From Granulicella mallensis MP5ACTX8 (GTDB lineage Bacteria > Acidobacteriota > Terriglobia > Terriglobales > Acidobacteriaceae): a stretch of DNA of 64,000 bases. The position numbers and the translations under genes were made by a program. The stretch covers positions 4,526,001 to 4,590,000 of the forward strand of contig NC_016631.1 in assembly GCF_000178955.2 (NCBI RefSeq), written 5' to 3'. This document shows positions 1 through 7,358 of this stretch, piece after piece. The notes below the pieces were generated by a model. It did not search any database. It was not told the DNA's origin and saw nothing but the letters and a program-made list of their open reading frames with translations. The stretch's first letter is position 1, and every line of letters begins with the position of its first letter.

Positions 1-626
1 CAAACATTGGAGCCACTCCTGGAGCCATAATTGATAAGCCAGTATTCTATAAATACTTCTGTTTTGCCGGTCAGACGATTGCTAGTAAGTGATACCGGAG
101 TGTTCGTCGACATCACATACTGCTGCCAGGCGAAGCAACCCGAGAAGCCGGCACAAGCTGCAGAGTGAGGATAGAAGTTCGTATTAACCTGCAGCGTATA
201 TTCATTCGATCCAAGAATGCCACCACCCCCAAATGCAGCAACACCGACACTCTTTTCAGTTTTCACGTCCGTCACCGTTGGAAAGCTGCCGAGTGCTGAG
301 CTGAGCAGACTCCCTGATGGTGCTTGAACGACATAATCAGAGCCATTACCAACTGTTTGCTCTCTCTTTGTGGGCTTTGGCAGTGCAGAGCGATAGCCTG
401 GCGCTTCGGAGCATTCGATCGCCTGCCACTGAGTGCTCGGATACGAGGCATGAAAACAACCATTTCCGGGTGCGCTGAGGTGGTGCATGGTCCCGCTCCA
501 GGACTCATGCGCCTGAGCTTCTACCTGGTCAGCGGTCTGAGCGGCAAGCACGGATGGAAGCCCGGCGACGCTCACAAGACTTGCAACGACTGCGATCTGA
601 ATGATGGAACGTACTTCAAATTTCAT
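1..626 (-). CDS. Exported protein of unknown function, C-terminus cut by window edge
   Basis: An open frame runs from an ATG at 626 to the window edge with no stop, giving about 208 residues. The start is supported by an upstream GGAGATAG on the coding strand. The N-terminus (MKFEVRSIIQIAVVASL, ending VLAAQ) is a typical Sec signal peptide. The mature part has a Cys-containing block, GCFHASYPSTQWQAIECS at about residues 56-73, then VGNGSDYVVQ, a Gly-rich stretch and two more Cys near residue 160. I recall uncharacterised exported bacterial proteins with this GCF-ASYP/W-EC pattern but cannot name a function. The Cys spacing suggests disulfides in the envelope or outside the cell. The 730 bp between this gene and the GH27 gene hold no supported gene. 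Confidence 0.6.
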   Translation of the reverse strand, partial: MKFEVRSIIQIAVVASLVSVAGLPSVLAAQTADQVEAQAHESWSGTMHHLSAPGNGCFHASYPSTQWQAIECSEAPGYRSALPKPTKREQTVGNGSDYVVQAPSGSLLSSALGSFPTVTDVKTEKSVGVAAFGGGGILGSNEYTLQVNTNFYPHSAACAGFSGCFAWQQYVMSTNTPVSLTSNRLTGKTEVFIEYWLINYGSRSGSNV

Positions 627-1315
627 GCTATCTCCTTAGCCCGTCTATGAGGTTTTTGACACATCATTACGTTCGAGAATCAGAATAAGCAGACCTGCTT
701 GCTTTTTAGAGGCACGCAGTCCACTTATGCCATCATTTTGGATTGCTATCGATCTCCGGTAACTGTGTGCATAGTTATCATTCGCAAAAAGTAATTACAA
801 GAGAAATCATTTGTATTTTCTTGAACGCTTTCGCCTTGATTAGATAACACGGAGATTGAGGGTCGGATTGTAGCTGGTTGGCCGAAAGCCTAGGGCAATC
901 CTGCATAAGTTATCTCGCTAACGCCCGCAACCTACCTCCGGATTGCGCGTTGCGTAAAGTACATCTTTCTGTTGCCTAAGCGCAAAAAAGGATGGTCCAC
1001 AGCCTGATTAAGAATGTGCTCCCAGAGGGCGGCTAAATTTAGCCTCTTATTCGGTCCTATGTGGATGGTTGTTCAAGGGAAAGTCATCCACGCTGGACAG
1101 ACAAGAAATAGTACAGACAAGGAATAGTTTCGCTAAGGGCACAGCTTTAGCTACGTCGTAACAAGCGGGGTAGAATCCAACCCGTTCAAGGTCTTTGAAG
1201 TGGACAGACTCTGTCCGAGCTTTTTTCGTCGTCACCCTGAACCGTACCGAGGTTCCCGGCCGGTCGTGATGGGCTATCCATCGAAAGATGGAGCTTGGAG
1301 CATCTGCGAAAATCC

Positions 1316-1344
1316 GGCCTTCCATCTTTGCAAGATGGAAGGCC
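1316..1344 (-). terminator. Stem-loop terminator downstream of the GH27 gene
   Basis: A perfect 13-bp inverted repeat (GGCCTTCCATCTT / AAGATGGAAGGCC) with a 3-nt loop lies 15 bp after the GH27 stop. On the minus strand it is followed by a short T-rich stretch (GGATTTTCGC), fitting a rho-independent terminator. Confidence 0.7.
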
Positions 1345-1359
1345 AGATAGTTGATAGCT

Positions 1360-3525
1360 TCAGTGAATTGTGGGTGCAATGTTGATGGAATCGAGATCAG
1401 GCGCGAAGTTGCTTGGATTGCCGAACTGGATCTGGTTGGTTCCCGCGTTCAGTTGCACCGGAATCACCGTGCTGGTTGGCGTGCTGAAGGTGTAGCCGTT
1501 CAGGTCGAGTTCCTGAGCAGGATTGTCGTTGACGGTGATGAAGAACGAACGAGGGCCGCTGGTGCGGTAGTCGACCTCCATCTGATAGGTGCCTGCCACC
1601 GGCACCGTTACATTGGTGAAGGTCACGGTGTTCTGGGCTCCGTCGCCGATATTGCCTGCCGTGGAGACTCCAGAACAATTGCCGCAATAGGACTGGGTGG
1701 CGCTACCGCTCAACGTCGCGAGTTCGCCTTCATAGGTGGTGGAAGCCGGAAAAGGCTCATGGCCATCTCCGCTGATAAGGATGCGGTCAAGGTCAGGGGG
1801 ATAGCTTGCCGGATTTCCGAACTCGATGCTGTTCATCCCCGCTTTCAGACGGACGGGAATGGTGGTGGGAAAGGGAAGGTTAGAGCTTCCGCCGCTGAGG
1901 TTAAGGGTGATCGCCGGATCGCCGTTGACGTTGACGATGAAGGAGCGAGTGCCGTTGGTCATCGAGTCGACTTCCATCCGGTACACTCCTGCCACCTTCA
2001 CTTTCACGTTGAAGATGGCGTAATTCGAGGCTCCAATACCGAGATCGGTCAACTTGTAGCCGCTGGCACAGGTGGAGCATTGGTTAAGCTGGGTCCCGCC
2101 ATAAATCGTAGCTGTCTCAGCTCCCAAGATTTGCGATGAAGACACGGCAGGATGTCCGGTTGCAGCCATCACCTTCAGCAGGCGCGCTCCGTGTCCGGGC
2201 AGCACATCGGAGAAGGATTGATAGGTAGGTCCAAGATCCCGGTGGTCCCAGAGATCGCGCACGTCAAATGCTCCGGAAAAGCCGAGATCTTTCCAGTCGA
2301 CAGTTACCTCCGAGGGGAAGGCGTTGAGGTTGAAGAGCGCGACGTAATAGGATCCGTTGCCAAGATCGGAGACCCATACCGGCGTAAAACCACCGGTAAC
2401 CTGGACAGCGGGATGACCGGACTGATTGACAGCGAGCACCTCGTCATTGGTGAGGAGTTTTTTTCCGTAGTCTGTCAGCTTGGTCAGATCGCCACCGAGG
2501 AAGAAGGGTGTGTTGGCCATCGCCCAGAAGGTCATGGCTGTCTTCTGCTCGGTGTTGGTGAGGCCATCGGTTGCGCCGTTGCCGACCTCAAGGGCATCCA
2601 GGTCGTTCCAGCCCAGCGAGCGACCCGCGGTGCGCTCCCATCCGATGAGGTCATAGAAACGAAGCTGAACGCGCTGCCACTCGGTGAGGAAGGGGCAGTC
2701 CCCTTCGCACTCGATATCGTTTTCGATGCGACGGGCATTGGCGTTCTGCTGCCAATCGGTGATGTAGTCCTCATCGAGAGCCCAGGAGATCGTGAACCAG
2801 ATCGGGCGACCGCTCTGGGCGATAGCCACGTTCATCGCGTGCACATCGGGAATGTTGTTGATGCTGAGGGTGTCGTTGTCGGACCCCGGGGTAACGCCAT
2901 CCATCTTGATGAAGTCGACGCCCCAGGAGGCAAACTGGTCGACGATGGAGTTGATGTACTCCTGAGCGCCCGGCTTGGTGAAGTCAATCTTGTCGGTATC
3001 GCAGAAGGCGTTGCCGCATGTGATGGGCATCGCGACGATGTCTTTTGCTTGGTAGGCCGTGCCGAAGATGGGTGTGTTGTTGTTGACGTCGTCGCTGGCG
3101 ATACCGGGGTTGATGTAGATGCCAACCTTCTGACCGTTGTCGTGGATGTGACGGATCAGACCCAGGAAGTCAGGAAAGGCGATTGAGTTCCAGTGAGGCC
3201 TGCCGTATTGATCGTCCGTGCCGTTGCCGGAGGACCAGCCAGCATCGAGGTTGATGTAGACAAAACCACGGTCGGTAAGGCCGCTTTTCTTCATCGCGTC
3301 CGACTGCGCGGTGATGTTCTGCTCATTCATCACCGTGCTGGAGGCTACAATCGTCTGCTCGCTGAACGTGCTCCAGCCGAGGTATGGTTTTGCGCCTACG
3401 CCATTCATCTGGGCGGCGGCAGTAATGGACAGAGGGAGCAGAGCGGCGAAAATCAGTGTGAAGAAAAACCGCATTGCCGATCTTTCATGGCATATGCGGA
3501 ATTTGCAGAGGAGTATCGTCAGCAT
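1360..3525 (-). CDS. GH27 alpha-galactosidase with two C-terminal carbohydrate-binding modules
   Basis: This is a secreted glycoside hydrolase that should remove terminal alpha-galactosyl residues from plant galactosides. The TIM barrel begins at KPYLGWSTFSEQ and includes INLDAGW. The block GVDFIKMDGV carries the expected nucleophile Asp, and RIENDIEC supplies the likely acid/base Asp. After the C-terminal beta-domain come two similar ~125-residue CBM35/CBM6-like modules, each ending in a G-N-x-I-x-FGNP...DLD-I motif; this looks like a tandem duplication. Start 3525 has GAGGTG 6 nt upstream. An internal ATG at 3474 (MRFFFTLIFAALLPLSITAAAQ region) gives a more classical signal peptide but a weaker ribosome site. 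A perfect palindrome precedes the gene. The 466 bp up to the next gene contain nothing else I can support. Confidence 0.92.
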   Translation of the reverse strand: MLTILLCKFRICHERSAMRFFFTLIFAALLPLSITAAAQMNGVGAKPYLGWSTFSEQTIVASSTVMNEQNITAQSDAMKKSGLTDRGFVYINLDAGWSSGNGTDDQYGRPHWNSIAFPDFLGLIRHIHDNGQKVGIYINPGIASDDVNNNTPIFGTAYQAKDIVAMPITCGNAFCDTDKIDFTKPGAQEYINSIVDQFASWGVDFIKMDGVTPGSDNDTLSINNIPDVHAMNVAIAQSGRPIWFTISWALDEDYITDWQQNANARRIENDIECEGDCPFLTEWQRVQLRFYDLIGWERTAGRSLGWNDLDALEVGNGATDGLTNTEQKTAMTFWAMANTPFFLGGDLTKLTDYGKKLLTNDEVLAVNQSGHPAVQVTGGFTPVWVSDLGNGSYYVALFNLNAFPSEVTVDWKDLGFSGAFDVRDLWDHRDLGPTYQSFSDVLPGHGARLLKVMAATGHPAVSSSQILGAETATIYGGTQLNQCSTCASGYKLTDLGIGASNYAIFNVKVKVAGVYRMEVDSMTNGTRSFIVNVNGDPAITLNLSGGSSNLPFPTTIPVRLKAGMNSIEFGNPASYPPDLDRILISGDGHEPFPASTTYEGELATLSGSATQSYCGNCSGVSTAGNIGDGAQNTVTFTNVTVPVAGTYQMEVDYRTSGPRSFFITVNDNPAQELDLNGYTFSTPTSTVIPVQLNAGTNQIQFGNPSNFAPDLDSINIAPTIH

Positions 3526-3567
3526 AAAGTTCACCTCGTGAGGATGTCTGTTTTTCCCCTTCATCTG

Positions 3568-3592
3568 CGCGCATTTCCATGAGAAATGCGCG
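3568..3592. promoter_or_regulatory. Perfect 10-bp palindrome upstream of the GH27 gene
   Basis: CGCGCATTTC and GAAATGCGCG flank a 5-nt spacer, about 45 bp upstream of the preferred GH27 start. The position and symmetry fit a dimeric-regulator operator. No T-run follows on the minus strand, which argues against a terminator. No regulator gene is adjacent. Confidence 0.4.
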
Positions 3593-4030
3593 TGTAACCG
3601 TATTCATTCGGGGAACTAATTCCCTCAGAAAGAATCTCGATATTTTCAGAAGTGAAAAAGCATTTTTTAATGCGAAACCACTCTACCTCGCCGCAAACGA
3701 GGATGGCAATCATTGTTTGCAGATTTTTCACGAAACACGATGTGCCCGACAGGCTGAAAAACCGCACTGCGCCATGCTTCGAAGAACGCTGAAGTTGCAA
3801 TAGATACGATATTTCTGATGAGATCGCAAAGTCGTCTCGACTTCGCAAGCGGGGTCGACGCCCCAAAGGCGTATCGGGTGTTGAAGCAGAACCGCGTAGC
3901 GATCATGTTCTACGCATGGACAGATCCGCAGATGCCAGCGAACGCACTGCGTTCAAAATCAGTCGTAGCGTTGCTTCATCGTAATCAGAGACTTCACATC
4001 CACTTAAGCCACCTCAGCTAGTCTCGATCA

Positions 4031-4549
4031 ATGGTCTTTACTCTAAAAAAGCTTGCATACTCTTTCTGCTTCTTCCTTCTTGAATTCTCTATCGCCGGAA
4101 AGGTTCGCGCGGCCGATCCCATTGTCACCGTAAATGTGATCAGCGAAGCAGGCGCAAAACAGGCCATTGAGGCTGCCGAGCAGACGGCGCAAAAGCTTCA
4201 CGCGCCTTGCGCTATTGCTGTTGTCGACAGAAGCGGCATACTGGTTGCCCTTCTCAAGATGGACGGCGTCCGTGATGGCAGCCCCGATCTCGCCATCGGG
4301 AAAGCGCGCACCTCCGCCTTACTACAACGCCCCAGCGCAGAAACAGAAACCAATGTAAACGAAGGCCGCACCGCTTTCGTCACCTCTGGCTTTATGGCAC
4401 TGCGCGGCGGCGTTCCGTTGATGGCCGGCAAAGAGATCGTCGGTGCCATCGGCATCGCCGGTCTGAATAAAGATACAGACGTAACCATCGCAAACGCAGC
4501 AGCGGCAGCCTTCGCAACCACTACTGGCACACAACCTGTATCGCGCTAG
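4031..4549 (+). CDS. Exported GlcG/HbpS-family protein
   Basis: The 172-residue protein has a signal peptide (KKLAYSFCFFLLEFS...VRAA) followed by the whole GlcG/HbpS (DUF336) fold. The core features are GAKQAIEAAEQTAQKL, CAIAVVDRSGILVALLKMDG, a small-residue helix after IGKARTSALLQRPS and the conserved GGVPLMAGKEIVGAIGIAG block. The best-studied member, Streptomyces HbpS, is an extracellular heme-binding octamer; other members sit in glycolate or diol operons with unclear roles. The signal peptide places this one in the periplasm or outside, as for HbpS. It is a single gene, convergent with the next gene. Substrate or ligand is not shown by the sequence. Confidence 0.85.
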   Translation: MVFTLKKLAYSFCFFLLEFSIAGKVRAADPIVTVNVISEAGAKQAIEAAEQTAQKLHAPCAIAVVDRSGILVALLKMDGVRDGSPDLAIGKARTSALLQRPSAETETNVNEGRTAFVTSGFMALRGGVPLMAGKEIVGAIGIAGLNKDTDVTIANAAAAAFATTTGTQPVSR

Positions 4550-4784
4550 CAACAGCCCACAGCCCAACTCGCCGGCGCGTTTTGTATGAGCAGACCGCTG
4601 CTGTTGAGGTTTTCCCCTTATCGGGGTCGTGGCGTTTGCCGTTACATTGCATGGCGATGGCTCTGTGTCCCGGACGTAACAGGTAATCTTCGCGCTACGA
4701 ATCCGCTACCCAATCCTCCTTTTTAGGCTTGGATGAAAGGCAGCAACCCGTTGATCCTCTAATCTTCGATCTCAAAGAGGAATG

Positions 4785-5651
4785 CTACGAATCTGGACTT
4801 GATAAAGCTCCACCGCAAGGAAGCGATGGCTGCTCCGCCAGCGCGACGGCCTGAGCGAGTGTCAAAGGTACTGAGAGGCGGTGGAACTGAGAGCGCGTCA
4901 CATCTTGATTTTTCGCAATGGACTTGAACAAAGCCGCCTTACCGCGTATGTCGCCGAGGACATGCACGGTTCGCCACTGGCCATAAAAAGGCGCCTTGAG
5001 AGACGAAAAACTGCTCCCGGCGTGGATCGTTGCAAGGAAACCAAAGCCGATGTTGACATCGCGGGGCATGCTGCCCTCAATCGCGTGGAGGCGAAGCTGG
5101 CTTCGATTAATCAGGAGATATCCATTCATGCCATAGAGGATCTTTTCCTCAATGCCGCTAGGTGAGTAGTTAGGTGACGGACGGAAGTCGATACGCCAAT
5201 CACTTCCCTCTTCACGCATGTTTTCGAGCAGAAAAGCCTTCGGCAGCAGCTCCAACATCTGTCGCGCATGCGCTTCGTCGTCCTTCTGCGCTTTCTCCCG
5301 GGCCTCAAAGGCTAAGGGATTAGCTAGATCGTAGGCGAGACGTCCGCGCTCCTGCGCATCGCGATTGGCAGATAGGGGCTTGCCGTCCTCGGCAATGAGG
5401 AACCGCACGCGCCCTAACGGGGTTTCAACAACATGTTCTGTCCAAGCCCTTCCACCCGTGCGGTCGGAACGCTCCACCGAAAGGTAGTCGAATTGCTCCT
5501 TGTGGGCCTGTGCATCGAGTTCGCGAGCGACCATCGTGTTCACGATATCTACCGGAGACGATTTGCCCCACACGGGAATTGCGAGGCAAACGCTCATCGC
5601 AAGAACGCAGACTGTGATAGGCCATAAACCGTTACAGACGCGCTCACTCAT
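4785..5651 (-). CDS. Exported protein of unknown function
   Basis: I prefer the ATG at 5651 because it opens a signal peptide (MSERVCNGLWPITVCVLAMS...PVWG); a longer frame reaches 5723. The mature protein of about 260 residues begins with a charged helix (NTMVARELDAQAHKEQFDY). It then has GGRAWTEHVVETPLGRVRFL and AEDGKPLSANRDAQERGRL, a pattern I associate with exported acidobacterial proteins resembling lipoprotein-sorting folds, but no function is assigned. The C-terminal half is beta-rich. No catalytic motif is visible. It is convergent with the GlcG/HbpS-like gene and divergent from the following gene. Confidence 0.6.
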   Translation of the reverse strand: MSERVCNGLWPITVCVLAMSVCLAIPVWGKSSPVDIVNTMVARELDAQAHKEQFDYLSVERSDRTGGRAWTEHVVETPLGRVRFLIAEDGKPLSANRDAQERGRLAYDLANPLAFEAREKAQKDDEAHARQMLELLPKAFLLENMREEGSDWRIDFRPSPNYSPSGIEEKILYGMNGYLLINRSQLRLHAIEGSMPRDVNIGFGFLATIHAGSSFSSLKAPFYGQWRTVHVLGDIRGKAALFKSIAKNQDVTRSQFHRLSVPLTLAQAVALAEQPSLPCGGALSSPDS

Positions 5652-5917
5652 CCGTAGATTTTCACTGACGTTCCTTAACGCTACCTGAAGGTGGCCAGCC
5701 TCATTGGCGCGTGCGACGCACAAGTTACACCCAAACGAAGGCTAATTTATGCAGCGCGCCCGCTGCAATAGGATGCCGCGGTGCTTGTCTATGTGAATTT
5801 CGCGGAAGTGCCTACGGCCGGCCTTAAGCTCTGCTTCAGTTCCACAGGATAGGCTTAGCCGAACAAAGCCATGCTGAAGATGGCCTATTGCGGATCTTCG
5901 CGCCTTTGGAACACATT

Positions 5918-7195
5918 ATGATCAAGAAGCTGCTTAGCGTATCGATGGTCGGGGTTACCCTTGCCGCCCCCTGTCAGCAGCCCGGCTCCAGTATGCAGCA
6001 AATCACGGTTGCTACTGGCGTCCCACTACATATCAAGGTAAACCGGACCGCAAAACTTTCTGCCGGCACGAAAGTGGAAGGGGTTCTGCTCGATCCTATC
6101 TACGTCGGAGACCGATTGGTCATTCCTGCAGGAGCTTCGGTCCGTGGTGTAGTAACAGGCATAACTCCTGCAGCCCATCAGGTCCGACTGCAGGCCCTGC
6201 TCAATGGAGATGTAACTCCTCTCCATGAGCCGGTGGTTGACTTCAACACCCTGCGTCTCCCGCAACTTTCCTACGATATCCAGCTCGACTCACATGCCCT
6301 GATCCGGGACACGCAGATCGTCAGATTTGATGCGGCGTCGAAGAAGCATTCGATCTTCTGGCAAGTAAAATCGATGGTCAGCCAGCGTGTCCACGATACT
6401 CGCGAAGCAATCTTTGCACCTGGCAAAAAGGACCGTGCCCTCAGACTGCTCTACAGCCAGTTACCCTATCATCCGCAACGCATCTGGGCTGGCACACAGT
6501 TCATTGCGGACCTCAATGCACCTGCGACTATCACACTCCCAACGGAATCCCCAGCCCGGCTGGCGATCAATCCCTCTCTCAACGGGCTCAAGGTAACTGC
6601 GCGCCTGGAGGACTCGATCGATTCCAGTACAGCGATCAAAGGTACGACCGTCAAGGCTATCGTGATACAGCCCATCTTCGACTCCAGTCAAAACCTGATC
6701 CTGCCGGAAGGAGCCATGCTCGAAGGCTCTATTCTGCACAGCAAACCCGCAAGGAGCTTTGGACGCAACGGAGAGCTTCGCTTCGACTTCCGCCGCGTCG
6801 ATGCTTTGAATGTATCCCCCCGAAAGGTAGACGGAATGCTGACGGGAGCCGCAGGTAGCAACAACCAGAACCTCACGGTCGATGAAGAAGGCAACGTTAA
6901 AGCTAACCCGGACAAGAACCGCTTCGTAGCACCGCTCTTGCTGGGAGTTCTTGCAGTAGCGGGCAGCCAACGTGATGACGATGGAAACGGCCTCGGACGG
7001 ACGACCGTGGCCTCAAATGGATTTGGCTTGATCGCCAGAATCGTCGCATTGACCGCAAACAATCGTGCTGTAGCCACGAGCTTTGGAGGCTACGCATTCG
7101 CTAAATCCATCTACTTCCGCTTCCTCACACGCGGGCATGAGGTCACTTTCCCAAAAGATACCCTGGTTGAGGTGCAACTCTTCTCCCGCCAATAA
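5918..7195 (+). CDS. Exported protein with duplicated TrbI-like beta modules
   Basis: The ATG at 5918 begins a signal peptide (MIKKLLSVSMVGVTLAAPC). The Cys at the end, followed by QQPGSS, could mark a lipoprotein but the lipobox is poor. Two related modules occur: residues ~25-75 contain GTKVEGVLLDPIYVGDRLVIPAGASVRG, and residues ~225-290 contain GTTVKAIVIQPIFDSSQNLILPEGAMLEG. The pattern 'costly product... IPAG(A/S)-V-G-V' resembles the beta-barrel part of TrbI/VirB10-type proteins. Conjugation genes are absent, so I infer only a shared fold. A hydrophobic segment near residue 340 (FVAPLLLGVLAVAGS) may be membrane-associated. Function is unknown; the gene stands alone and ends at a strong stem-loop. 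Confidence 0.6.
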   Translation: MIKKLLSVSMVGVTLAAPCQQPGSSMQQITVATGVPLHIKVNRTAKLSAGTKVEGVLLDPIYVGDRLVIPAGASVRGVVTGITPAAHQVRLQALLNGDVTPLHEPVVDFNTLRLPQLSYDIQLDSHALIRDTQIVRFDAASKKHSIFWQVKSMVSQRVHDTREAIFAPGKKDRALRLLYSQLPYHPQRIWAGTQFIADLNAPATITLPTESPARLAINPSLNGLKVTARLEDSIDSSTAIKGTTVKAIVIQPIFDSSQNLILPEGAMLEGSILHSKPARSFGRNGELRFDFRRVDALNVSPRKVDGMLTGAAGSNNQNLTVDEEGNVKANPDKNRFVAPLLLGVLAVAGSQRDDDGNGLGRTTVASNGFGLIARIVALTANNRAVATSFGGYAFAKSIYFRFLTRGHEVTFPKDTLVEVQLFSRQ

Positions 7196-7249
7196 GCCAT
7201 TCTGATCTGGTTTCTCATCTCAGAAGTTCTGGAACTCTATTGGAGGAAC

Positions 7250-7290
7250 ATACGGTAGTCGTGAGTTTGCCACCTTCACGGCTACCGTAT
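7250..7290. terminator. Bidirectional stem-loop between convergent genes
   Basis: ATACGGTAGTCGTGA (7250-7264) pairs with TCACGGCTACCGTAT (7276-7290), 14 of 15 positions, across an 11-nt loop. It sits between the convergent stops at 7195 and 7359. Confidence 0.55.
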
Positions 7291-7358
7291 CGCTGGGTAA
7301 ATCTGCTGCTGAGCTTTCCTCCCAGCCTTGATCTTCCGTAAAAGTTCAGCATGCTTCA

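Noticed and set aside
2152..3186. A 344-codon plus-strand open frame inside the GH27 gene
   Set aside because: It is antisense to a gene with complete GH27 motifs; its protein is low-complexity (Val/Gly/Asp-rich) without known motifs and arises from codon bias.
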